Below, one piece after another: positions 1 to 6,806 of a stretch of DNA of 17,983 nt. The notes under the pieces are model-generated. The model was not told the origin of the DNA. It saw only the letters and a program-made list of their open reading frames with translations, and made no database searches. Location: the NCBI GenBank assembly GCA_041678005.1, contig JBAYOW010000041.1, positions 1-17,983 of the forward strand. Reading direction: 5' to 3'. Source of the stretch: Sulfurivermis sp041678005. Lineage in GTDB: Bacteria > Pseudomonadota > Gammaproteobacteria > Thiohalomonadales > Thiohalomonadaceae. The position numbers were made by a program, and so were the translations under genes. Within the stretch, counting starts at the first letter, position 1. Every line of letters begins with the position of its first letter.

Positions 1-1338
1 GAAGTAGGTGCCAAACAGGGGCAGATCGACGCCGAGATATAACAGCTTATCTGGTTCTGCCAGGGTTGTTATCCAGAGAAAAGGGGCTGTGCTGATTTCA
101 AACGCCTGACCCAGAAGATGAAATAGTGCGATGAAGATCGGTAGCTGTAACAATACAATCACTAGCGGCTTTAACCCGGCAAGCGGACTCATTTTATGCC
201 GCTCATACAACTGCAGAATACGCTCGCTTTGTTCGCCGCCCCGGTAATTTTTCTTGATGGCATTAAGCTCTGGCTGAATTCTGGCTTGCAGCTCGACAAA
301 ATGCTGCTGCGCACGTATCGCGTTTCTAGCAATCGGGTGCAGTACTGCACGTACCAAGACCGCCAGCAGGATGATTGACAGACCCCAGTTGCCCACTACA
401 GCGTATATGGCATCAAGCAAATACTTGATGCCTAGTGTCAGCATTCGCATCCAGTCCCACAGACCCGAGAATAGTAAATCCCCGATATTCGGCTCTGTGG
501 CGGTCAATGCCGCATAGGATTTGCCGCCACCAAAAATGCTCCACTCATAAATCGTTGGCTCCACCTCTGCCGTAGCGGGCAAGGGGACATCGACAGCTAG
601 CCGGATCTCGAAGGCGGGGTGCTGCGGATACCATCGCGGTACTTCCGGCAGCGTTGTTTGCCAGTTTAGTGTTCGAGTTAAGGTATTGGCTGGATTTAAG
701 ATGAGCGCAAAATAACGACTATTCAAGCCAAACCAGTCACTCATAGCCGTAGTGCTTTCTCCATCAAGGCGTAAGTGATGGATGCCCGCACTGTCTCGGT
801 GCACCACCTCGGTGAAGGAATATAGATTTTGCGCAGCACCAAGACCCTGCGCAGGAACCTCGCCTATACCTGGGCCGAGCTCAAGCCATAGGCGATCTGC
901 CGCCTGGCGGTTGTTTAACTCCGGAGTGCTGATAGCAAGTTTCAGTGTTGCTCGCCAGGGTTCTTCGTCTAGCTGCCAATGTTTATCTATGATGAAGCTG
1001 CCATTGGGATGCGCAAGCCGCAGTGTCATGGTGTTCTGGGTTTGTGCCTGCACCACCCAGCCACCGAGCTGAGTCTCCCAGTCCACCATGGTGCGGACGT
1101 TCAGTGTGCCGCGAAGAGCAAACAGCTGAGCTGCAGGTGCAGCAAGATCGTGCATTGCGCCTGTTGCATCCACCACACTGGGTAAATACCAGTGTCGTAC
1201 CGCCCCGCTGGGTAGATCGAACACCAGTTGCAGCATGTCGTTGCCTACCGTTGGTGCACTGGCCGCGCCTGTTAGCGGTGATATGAGAGCGCTAATTAGC
1301 AGCACGGACAATCGCGCAAGCCACAAGCACCGTTCCAT
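1..1338 (-). CDS. Accessory YidC/Oxa1-family membrane protein insertase (3' end cut by window edge)
   Basis: The reverse strand, read from the ATG at 1338, is open to the window edge and gives 446 residues without a stop. Residues 1-28 look like a signal peptide ending in an AxA-type site (GAASA). Residues ~29-285 form a periplasmic domain. The Oxa1/YidC core starts at ~286 (GDLLFSGLWDWM) and has a membrane helix at ~315-335 with the conserved groove arginine at R330 (LLAVLVRAVLHP), which aligns with E. coli R366. A cytoplasmic helical hairpin follows (~340-385), then the next helix with a proline (LLQLPIFIALFHLLG, ~395-409). The family inserts and folds inner-membrane proteins. It is the last gene of the minus-strand envelope cluster, 132 bp after the YLDPGTG gene. 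The setting and shorter periplasmic domain argue for a specialised paralogue; housekeeping yidC normally sits between rnpA/yidD and mnmE. The family call is firm, the accessory role is inferred. Confidence 0.88.
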   Translation of the reverse strand, partial: MERCLWLARLSVLLISALISPLTGAASAPTVGNDMLQLVFDLPSGAVRHWYLPSVVDATGAMHDLAAPAAQLFALRGTLNVRTMVDWETQLGGWVVQAQTQNTMTLRLAHPNGSFIIDKHWQLDEEPWRATLKLAISTPELNNRQAADRLWLELGPGIGEVPAQGLGAAQNLYSFTEVVHRDSAGIHHLRLDGESTTAMSDWFGLNSRYFALILNPANTLTRTLNWQTTLPEVPRWYPQHPAFEIRLAVDVPLPATAEVEPTIYEWSIFGGGKSYAALTATEPNIGDLLFSGLWDWMRMLTLGIKYLLDAIYAVVGNWGLSIILLAVLVRAVLHPIARNAIRAQQHFVELQARIQPELNAIKKNYRGGEQSERILQLYERHKMSPLAGLKPLVIVLLQLPIFIALFHLLGQAFEISTAPFLWITTLAEPDKLLYLGVDLPLFGTYF

Positions 1339-1470
1339 AAAAATACACCGGACTACGGAGCTCACCGGCAACCTATCCTTTCGCAAGACAAATGACACAC
1401 GCGAACTAGCGGCTGAACCTGAGTCTCATGCAAAACGCTGAAATTGCAGCAGAGATAAAGGGCTAGACAA

Positions 1471-1713
1471 TCAGTTGGTATTTTCACTGTCCTTAGATTT
1501 TTTATCCGTCTCAAAATCTGTCTTTTTGCGTAGGCCCAATAGACGTAGAAAGCGGTGCCAGTACAATTTAAGGACAATGCCTATGGCTGCGATTGCCCCG
1601 ATAACTCCCTGTAGTAGCGCACTGCCTGTGCCTGGATCCAGATACGCCAGTGCATCAAGTGGCAGTAAGAGCGCGCCGAGAAAATAGAATACAGCCATGT
1701 GTTTTGTGTTCAT
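1471..1713 (-). CDS. Small single-span membrane protein with YLDPGTG motif, function unknown
   Basis: An 80-residue protein. Residues 1-23 form a hydrophobic leader ending in ALA. Next come YLDPGTGSALLQG (~24-36), a hydrophobic span (~33-50, GVIGAIAAIGIVLKLYW), a basic stretch (HRFLRLLGLRKK) and a charged, Lys/Asp/Glu-rich tail. If the leader is cleaved after ALA, the mature protein would begin exactly at the YLDPGTG motif. I recall similar short proteins (leader, Y-L-D-P-G-[TS]-G, one helix, basic tail) beside sulfatase-like and methyltransferase genes in many bacteria, without a known function. The ATG has a GGAG about 9 nt upstream. It lies between the methyltransferase and the YidC paralogue on the same strand. 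Its composition and motif make it a real gene despite its size; an overlapping frame at 1362-1577 is a shadow. Confidence 0.82.
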   Translation of the reverse strand: MNTKHMAVFYFLGALLLPLDALAYLDPGTGSALLQGVIGAIAAIGIVLKLYWHRFLRLLGLRKKTDFETDKKSKDSENTN

Positions 1714-1763
1714 TGAGTTAGTCTCCAGCTTTTAATCATTCGATAATTTCGCCCTATAGATTG

Positions 1764-1814
1764 GACCTCAACCCGCCAGCGCACCGCAGCGACAGCTCTC
1801 ATCAAATTGAGGTC
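1764..1814. repeat. Inverted repeat in the gap between methyltransferase and small-protein genes
   Basis: GACCTCAA (1764-1771) and TTGAGGTC (1807-1814) form perfect 8-bp arms around a 35-nt spacer, in the 159-bp gap after the methyltransferase stop. There is no T-tract, so it is not a clear intrinsic terminator. It could be an RNA hairpin or a spaced operator. No good promoter was recognised beside it. Confidence 0.3.
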
Positions 1815-1872
1815 AAATATGTATGGATCTCACTATGCAGAAGGAGGCCACACCCTGTTCTACGGATGTGTT

Positions 1873-3279
1873 CTAAACTTCTTGCCGTAGTTTAAGCCAA
1901 TACAAGGTTCGCTTGGAGCCATCCACCTGGTGGCTTTTGCAAATCTCGAATCTGTGTGCAAATGCCTGTTCGAATCCAGCCTCATGATAGTCTGGAAAGA
2001 TGTCCTTGCGCGAACTGAGCAGGCGGCGAACCTGGCTATCGCTCTTCGGCACAAACTCGATGATCAGGTTGCGGCTCACCCGTGCAAAGAATTCTGCAGT
2101 CTGCTCCAGTGGCACATTGTTGGCTATGGCCAGATGCTGGATTAGCGCCAGGGCCATAAAGCAATCAGCCGGGCCACGCTCGATCAATGACTCGCGCTCC
2201 ATGCCGGCCCAGCCCAGTGCTGTGCTGGGATTAGTCAGATCCATTACCAGCGGTAGTATATTGGTCTCCTTTTCTGCACAAACCTGGCGGTAATTGATCT
2301 CCACTGCAGCCGGGTCTATGTCAAATGCCACGGTTGGGATGCCACGTTCCGCCGCGAGGCGGCTGAAGTGCCCTGTGTTGGCGCCCAAATCCCAAACCTG
2401 TGCCGGCTGGATATCTTCGAGAAATTGCTGGATATAGCGGCTTTTTGCTGCAAAGGCAGCATCCGTATAGTTTGTGGCCTGATAATAATCGGCCCATTCA
2501 GTGCCTGCCGGACACCACTTCAGCGATTTAATAAGGCCACGTAGACTGGATATTATGCCAATTAAGCCTAACTTACTGAGTGGCCGCGCTACACGCTTGC
2601 CGGCTGTGGCGCTCTCCTCCGAACCGGCGTAGCGCAGCTGTGCACGGGCGTGGAGATGCAGGTGCATAAGGATGCCAGGCTTTAACCAGGTCGTGCGTGG
2701 CAACAATTTGCTGGCGAGATCCAACGGTATGCCGTCGATATGCACGCGTGATAATAGATTGAGGCGTATATCCCGACGAGCCATCAGGCATAGTGGCGCA
2801 AGAAAGTGCTGACAAAACTGGCGATAGCCCTCCCAGATCTGACCCTCTTTGTAGGCATCAAACGACAAGGTATCGATGAATACCGGACGCCCCTGAAAAA
2901 ATTGAATGTTGTAGGCTGAGGCGTCCTTCAAAATCATGCCGCGCTCCACGGCAGCGAGCTGGATATCCAAGGTGTGCAGTGCCGCAGTCTTCAACTGGCC
3001 GAAACTCAACTCATATGGGTAGGAGATGAACGGAACAGGTTGCGGCCGGATGATACGATAGCAGTTAGCTTTATCCTGCACCGGGCCATCCACTTCCTCA
3101 TGCGCAATAATCCAGCCTTTGTCTACTAGCTGTTGGTATAGACCTGAGGCCATTAGCTGATCATATACAGCCTGCCCAGCGAGGTTGATCTGGCGGTACA
3201 GTGTTCCATTTGCGTGAAATAGAAAGCCCGCTGGATCGCGAAAAGAGCTGTGTAATCTGGTTGTGGAATCAGTTGGCAT
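1873..3279 (-). CDS. Class I SAM-dependent methyltransferase with a kinase-like N-terminal half (NoeA-like family)
   Basis: 468 residues in two parts. The C-terminal part (~290-468) is a Rossmann methyltransferase: SAM-binding motif I VWDLGANTG (295-303), acidic D320 in VAFDIDPA, a DLTNPS segment near 347-352, and a typical ending (HRFEICKSHQVDGSKRTLYWLKLR). The N-terminal part (~10-215) is a conserved block (FRDPAGF, FISYPYELSFGQLK, ILKDASAYNIQF, VFIDTLSF, YRQFCQHFLAPL, DGIPLDLASKLLP, HLHLHARAQ) that I recall from proteins labelled nodulation protein NoeA-like. Within it, D119-x4-N124-x11-D136 has the spacing of the catalytic loop and metal-binding Asp of APH-type kinases, with the usual HxD His replaced by Leu. 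The ATG has a good GGAA Shine-Dalgarno. The gene lies 82 bp downstream of the sulfatase-like gene on the same strand. The substrate is unknown; an envelope glycan or lipid is an inference from its neighbours. Confidence 0.85.
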   Translation of the reverse strand: MPTDSTTRLHSSFRDPAGFLFHANGTLYRQINLAGQAVYDQLMASGLYQQLVDKGWIIAHEEVDGPVQDKANCYRIIRPQPVPFISYPYELSFGQLKTAALHTLDIQLAAVERGMILKDASAYNIQFFQGRPVFIDTLSFDAYKEGQIWEGYRQFCQHFLAPLCLMARRDIRLNLLSRVHIDGIPLDLASKLLPRTTWLKPGILMHLHLHARAQLRYAGSEESATAGKRVARPLSKLGLIGIISSLRGLIKSLKWCPAGTEWADYYQATNYTDAAFAAKSRYIQQFLEDIQPAQVWDLGANTGHFSRLAAERGIPTVAFDIDPAAVEINYRQVCAEKETNILPLVMDLTNPSTALGWAGMERESLIERGPADCFMALALIQHLAIANNVPLEQTAEFFARVSRNLIIEFVPKSDSQVRRLLSSRKDIFPDYHEAGFEQAFAHRFEICKSHQVDGSKRTLYWLKLRQEV

Positions 3280-3304
3280 ATAAATTTCCTGTTGTATCTA
3301 TATT

Positions 3305-3326
3305 GCTCGGCTGCAGCACAGCGAGC
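3305..3326. other. Short hairpin between sulfatase-like and methyltransferase genes
   Basis: GCTCGGCTG (3305-3313) and CAGCGAGC (3319-3326) pair over 8 bp with one bulged G and a 5-nt loop, in the 82-bp gap. No U-tract follows on the minus strand, so it more likely marks mRNA processing or partial attenuation than a full stop. The support is weak. Confidence 0.25.
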
Positions 3327-3361
3327 CATGCGCCAGGTTGCCTTTATTCAGGCGATGCCTT

Positions 3362-5482
3362 TTACTGGGGGGTCATGCGTATTTGTTGCACGGCCATACC
3401 AAGTAACCTGGGATCCGGCGAAATGCCGAGCTCCTGCGGGCGCTGCGCGTCGGGAAATTCAAGCACAACCTGAAGAGGCGAGCGCAGTAGATGTTGCGGG
3501 ATAATAGCGGACAACTGGCTGGATTGATATTCTTCAAGTATCCAGTCAGCGATGACTATGCCGCCGACGGACAAACGCATGCGTTGGCGATCGAGCAAAC
3601 CAGGGAATATGGATGGTTTGCCGAGGATAGTGAAGGATACATCGGTTGCCGCTGGAGCCACAGGGATGTTCAGCTCGACACGGTGCTCCGCTGTCCACTC
3701 AAATCCACTTCCAGGTATGCTCCAGCCGTCTCCCTTGTAATCGGCAGCATTACCCTCTACGCCAAACTGTATTGTCGAGCCCCAGACATAGGGACCGACT
3801 TGTCTGGAGTGAGCCTGTCCGTACTCAATTGAGTGCCAGGCATTTTTATCATAGATGCTGCCGATGATGCGGTGAGCATTGCCTTTTTCTGCGGCAAAAA
3901 TACGTTCACGCAGTGTCGTGTCGTCCAGTTTTACTATTGAGCTTCCACCGCCTTCCCACTCCAACCCGGCCACATCCAATATGGTTGCCGCTATATCGGT
4001 AATCGACGTCTGCGTGTTAGCAACACGCAATGGCCTATGCTGTTGCGGCGGCTTGATTGCCAGCAGGCCAGGCACGCGTGGATGCTCAAGCTCTATTGTT
4101 TCACCATTAACGATAGGAGGAAACTCAGCGCCATGATCGCTCTGCAAAATAATCGAACTACTATCATAGAGATCGTGCTTTCTTAATTCATCGAGAAAGT
4201 CGATCACCGCAGCAAGAGTATAGCGTGCCTGGTTTTTGTAGTTTTTCCGAGTTGGTTCAAGCACGCCAGCAAATCTTCCTGTCGCACTAATAACGTACGG
4301 CGGATGTGGCGGATAAAGACCGATAAAATGGTAAGCAGGTTGTTCTAGGCCTGGCTTAATAAGACTTGTATAGGTACGCAGGAAATTAATATCGGAAATC
4401 GCCTTGATTCCTGCAGGTATAGAAAAAAATTCAGACGTACGCCAATTATTCTCGTTGTAGATAATCTTTTTCAAAGGCTGGGGCAAAGCACGAAACAGCG
4501 ATATGTCGATCAGGAAGGCCGTTTCAAACAATACCTCATCTTTTAGTGTCCCTCCTTTATTGGTCGGAGTTCTGTATAAGCTAGTGACATTTTCATTGGG
4601 AAACGCAAAATACGTAACAATGTTTACCGCATAGTCATTGTTATAAAGTACGTTGATAAAGCTGTCCTCGCGGAATGACTGTACGTAATATTCTTCAGGC
4701 GTGACAGTTTGGTCATATGCATTACCAGAAAACAGCGACGGTAAGGCAAGTGTTGTCAACGGACCACCAACATTATCATGGTAGAGAGTAAAGCCCGATA
4801 ATTTTGTCTGCCACCCCATATCACGCACGACTTCATGAAAAATATCCGTCTGGAAGTGATCCATTAAAATGTGGATGATGTTCTTGTTGCGTGAATAATT
4901 GAAGAGCTCGTCTGGCATAGAGGCGCTTAGCGAGGCATCTTCCTGTGGGATATTCTCTGGCTGATTGACCCATGCAAATATTCCACCGACAAGATATAGC
5001 ATGATGAGTGCATAGCTAGCCACAGGTAACAGCCGAACCATAGAACGTGCAAAAACCAGGGCAACTGCCAAGGCAGAAAACCATACGGCAAGATCTAGCC
5101 AATCGTAGGCAATATATTCTTCCCAAGAGATGATGGTTCCGTCAAAAACGCCATAATCGCGCACTAAAAAATTTGTCTGCACCCAAAGCAGCAGGCCTAG
5201 CATGAAGATTACAGAGGCATAACGAATCAGGGACTTGGCTGGCAATACTGCGGCGAGCGACAATAAAACCACGCTAACTGCAAGCATTGGCAGCGCGTAG
5301 TGCAACGCTATTTCGTCATAGGAGAAGCGAAAGCTATTAGTGTTACCAAAGTAGATTAAACTTGGCACGAACAGGAAAAGCGAAAGCACCAGCAGCGCTA
5401 CAGGGGGTGATACCAGTTTGATTTTACTGATAAAGCTGTCGAAGCTAATATCCATATCTTCCAATCTTAAGGCCAGGAACAT
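3362..5482 (-). CDS. Membrane-anchored sulfatase/phosphoglycerol-transferase-like enzyme with C-terminal beta-rich module
   Basis: 706 residues. About five membrane helices lie in the first ~170 residues (~25-45, 62-80, 86-103, 129-146, 152-171), followed by a periplasmic alkaline-phosphatase/sulfatase-superfamily domain (~198-560). Metal and active-site motifs are visible: IIHILMDHF with D208, a Thr pair T243/T244 in GGPLTTLALPSLFSG where the nucleophile should lie, QSDHGAEF with D449/H450, and EHPRVPGLL with H467. The sulfatase C/S-x-P-x-R signature is absent, so a Thr-dependent phosphotransferase or hydrolase of the LtaS/OpgB/EptA type is likelier than a true sulfatase. Residues ~580-703 (GDGWSIPGSGFEWT ... 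DPRLLGMAVQQIRM) look like a separate beta-rich module that I recall from polysaccharide-related transferases. The first ATG (5482) has a poor ribosome site; Met10 (5455) is an alternative start. It is the first gene of the minus-strand cluster. Confidence 0.82.
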   Translation of the reverse strand: MFLALRLEDMDISFDSFISKIKLVSPPVALLVLSLFLFVPSLIYFGNTNSFRFSYDEIALHYALPMLAVSVVLLSLAAVLPAKSLIRYASVIFMLGLLLWVQTNFLVRDYGVFDGTIISWEEYIAYDWLDLAVWFSALAVALVFARSMVRLLPVASYALIMLYLVGGIFAWVNQPENIPQEDASLSASMPDELFNYSRNKNIIHILMDHFQTDIFHEVVRDMGWQTKLSGFTLYHDNVGGPLTTLALPSLFSGNAYDQTVTPEEYYVQSFREDSFINVLYNNDYAVNIVTYFAFPNENVTSLYRTPTNKGGTLKDEVLFETAFLIDISLFRALPQPLKKIIYNENNWRTSEFFSIPAGIKAISDINFLRTYTSLIKPGLEQPAYHFIGLYPPHPPYVISATGRFAGVLEPTRKNYKNQARYTLAAVIDFLDELRKHDLYDSSSIILQSDHGAEFPPIVNGETIELEHPRVPGLLAIKPPQQHRPLRVANTQTSITDIAATILDVAGLEWEGGGSSIVKLDDTTLRERIFAAEKGNAHRIIGSIYDKNAWHSIEYGQAHSRQVGPYVWGSTIQFGVEGNAADYKGDGWSIPGSGFEWTAEHRVELNIPVAPAATDVSFTILGKPSIFPGLLDRQRMRLSVGGIVIADWILEEYQSSQLSAIIPQHLLRSPLQVVLEFPDAQRPQELGISPDPRLLGMAVQQIRMTPQ

Positions 5483-5526
5483 CGCCCACTGGGTTAGAGC
5501 AAAACATCTGTGCCGTCACCGGGTAG

Positions 5527-5542
5527 GTCTATATATATAGAC
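5527..5542. promoter_or_regulatory. 16-bp perfect palindrome upstream of the sulfatase-like gene
   Basis: GTCTATATATATAGAC is a perfect 16-bp palindrome about 45 bp before the first gene of the minus-strand cluster. It could be an operator, and its TATA-rich core could overlap a -10 element. I saw no convincing -35 at the right distance, so the promoter role is only a possibility. Confidence 0.35.
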
Positions 5543-5571
5543 AGGCAGAAATAGTCATTTCATTTTTCCTG

Positions 5572-5629
5572 AATATGCGAATCATTAACATAGAGGTGGC
5601 AATATGCGAATCATTAACATAGAGGTGGC
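5572..5629. repeat. Exact tandem duplication of a 29-bp unit
   Basis: Bases 5572-5600 and 5601-5629 are identical 29-bp copies that each begin AATATGCGAATC and end AGAGGTGGC. There are only two copies, with no spacer, so this is not a CRISPR. It may be a recent slippage duplication or part of a mobile-element remnant. It lies in the intergenic region upstream of the sulfatase-like gene. Confidence 0.8.
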
Positions 5630-5794
5630 CGTTCCAAGACCCCTTTTTTATGGGGAGGGTAGCAGTTCAGGGCGCAATAACCAACGGGCATTGCGCCAGA
5701 TGTAGAATACTTTCCCTGCAAAAGACTCACACAGCTCCATTGTTAATGGCTATTTAAACTGATCCGCATCACGAGGCCGCCACCCTCTCCCCAG

Positions 5795-5820
5795 CCCCTC
5801 TCCCGCCAGCGGGAGAGGGG
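5795..5820. repeat. REP-like GC-rich hairpin
   Basis: CCCCTCTCCCGC (5795-5806) and GCGGGAGAGGGG (5809-5820) are perfect 12-bp complementary arms with almost no spacer. The preceding CCCTCTCCCC tract is part of the same motif. I recall this CCCTCTCCCGC-type element as a dispersed intergenic repeat in many proteobacteria. It may act as a transcription or mRNA boundary. No T-tract follows directly. Confidence 0.6.
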
Positions 5821-5863
5821 GTTTAGCCGCGCATGCGGAAATCCAGAAATTCAAAAGAACTGG

Positions 5864-5883
5864 ACCCCCGCCTACGCGGGGGT
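5864..5883. repeat. Second REP-like hairpin
   Basis: ACCCCCGC (5864-5871) and GCGGGGGT (5876-5883) pair perfectly around the loop CTAC. The surrounding CTGGA...GTGATG context matches the widespread extragenic palindrome class with a CCCGC-CTAC-GCGGG core. It is a distinct element from the one about 45 bp upstream. Confidence 0.55.
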
Positions 5884-5960
5884 GATGTGATGGGTAAAGC
5901 ATAATGCGATGACCGTTGGACTGGGCTCTTGCCTTTCACGAGGGTGGCATCTGTGCAATC

Positions 5961-6065
5961 CTTGTCAGCTCAATTCATAAATGTCCCTTTTTTCCAAAGC
6001 TAAAACGTCCCCTGTCAACCCAATTCAGAAATGCCCCCCTGTCAACCCAATTCAGAAATGTCCCC
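5961..6065. repeat. 27-bp tandem repeat plus diverged copy, possible insertion-sequence end remnant
   Basis: Bases 6011-6037 and 6038-6064 are adjacent 27-bp copies differing at one base; each contains CCAATTCAGAAATG followed by a C-run. A more diverged copy (TCAATTCATAAATGTCCC core) occupies 5961-5987, and a partial echo (AACGTCCCC) lies at 6004-6012. Several direct copies of a motif ending in AAATGTCCC resemble the multiple terminal binding sites of IS21-type elements, but no transposase remains, so the element assignment is weak. The repeat itself is directly visible. Confidence 0.5.
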
Positions 6066-6177
6066 TTGTCTTGATACCTTTCAAGCGCTACTCTCAAAGA
6101 GAACCCTAAATGTGGATCGAGGGTGTGCGCTGGCACAGACTCGGTGTCAATTATTATAAGCTGCTGAGTATAACGCT

Positions 6178-6585
6178 ATGAATGCCCCTGAAAATACCCT
6201 TACAGAAGAGCAGATCACGCATTTCGCGCAACGCATTGAAGCGCGCAAGAAGCTTTTACTGGATGAAATCCGGCATGTGCTTGCGCGCTCCAGCACCGAG
6301 CACCTTGTCGATCTTATCGGCGGGTCGGGCGATACCGGCGATGTGGCGGCGGCCTCCGTGATCCGTGACATCACCGAGGCCGAGATCGTCCGCGACGTGG
6401 GAGAGGTGCGTGACATCGCCGCGGCAGAGGATCGTATCGCGGCTGGACAGTACGGCCTGTGCATCGACTGTGGTGCGGCTATCAGGTACAAGCGGCTGGA
6501 TGCGTATCCGACCGCCAAACGCTGCTTTGCCTGTCAGGTACGCCGCGAGAAGCTGCAGGCACCTTCACCCTACACGGGTCGATGA
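6178..6585 (+). CDS. DksA/TraR-family zinc-finger transcription regulator
   Basis: 135 residues. An N-terminal helical part (~8-90) would form the coiled coil that enters the RNA polymerase secondary channel. At its tip, D52-x-x-D55-x-A57 (GDTGDVA) matches the DxxDxA motif that DksA uses to act on the polymerase. The C-terminal part (~92-125) holds a four-cysteine zinc finger, C95-x2-C98 and C116-x2-C119, in the familiar context YGLCIDCG...RLDAYPTAKRCFACQ. The protein is shorter than E. coli DksA (151 residues), and dksA is usually found elsewhere in the chromosome, so this is probably a paralogue. By family, DksA-type proteins tune promoters together with ppGpp. No partner gene is adjacent; rtcB follows after ~290 bp on the same strand. 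Confidence 0.88.
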   Translation: MNAPENTLTEEQITHFAQRIEARKKLLLDEIRHVLARSSTEHLVDLIGGSGDTGDVAAASVIRDITEAEIVRDVGEVRDIAAAEDRIAAGQYGLCIDCGAAIRYKRLDAYPTAKRCFACQVRREKLQAPSPYTGR

Positions 6586-6611
6586 GCGTTGAAGTGGGAT
6601 AGATTTCATTG

Positions 6612-6639
6612 TCAGGGTCAGTTACCAGGTAACTCCTGA
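6612..6639. terminator. Hairpin just downstream of the dksA-like gene
   Basis: TCAGG (6612-6616) and CCTGA (6635-6639) enclose AGTTACC-A-GGTAACT (6620-6634), giving a two-part stem with a 3-nt bulge, 27 nt after the stop codon. There is no U-run, so it may be a mRNA 3' stabiliser or a palindromic binding site rather than an intrinsic terminator. Confidence 0.35.
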
Positions 6640-6806
6640 TCCAGGTGCATAGCTCATACCGTTGCGCCGAAGGCACAGGGCCTGCAGAGCCTGACCGGGG
6701 TAGTTCTGTATTCATTATCCGAGGCGATTCAAGTCGGTCACGTTTCCCGTAACCCCATAGACGCAGCGAGCTCAGCTCCTGTCCGGCTTGTTTTATTCAT
6801 ATCATC

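Larger units (their letters stand above)
5483..6177. other. Non-coding, repeat-rich intergenic region
   Basis: No convincing gene lies in these ~695 bp, which separate the minus-strand envelope cluster from the plus-strand dksA-like gene. The stretch holds the palindrome, tandem repeats and hairpins listed separately. The remainder (about 5630-5790, 5885-5960 and 6066-6177) shows nothing I could identify, apart from being where the divergent promoters should lie. Confidence 0.6.

Noticed and set aside
782..1286. Several plus-strand open frames (about 70-100 codons) across the left end
   Set aside because: They overlap the minus-strand YidC paralogue, which has clear family motifs; their compositions are shadow-like.
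3362..5482. Annotation as a true arylsulfatase
   Set aside because: The formylglycine motif is absent; only the superfamily metal site is visible.
5572..6065. Possible CRISPR array
   Set aside because: The 29-bp and 27-bp repeats are each only two directly abutting copies with no unique spacers, and no cas genes are present.
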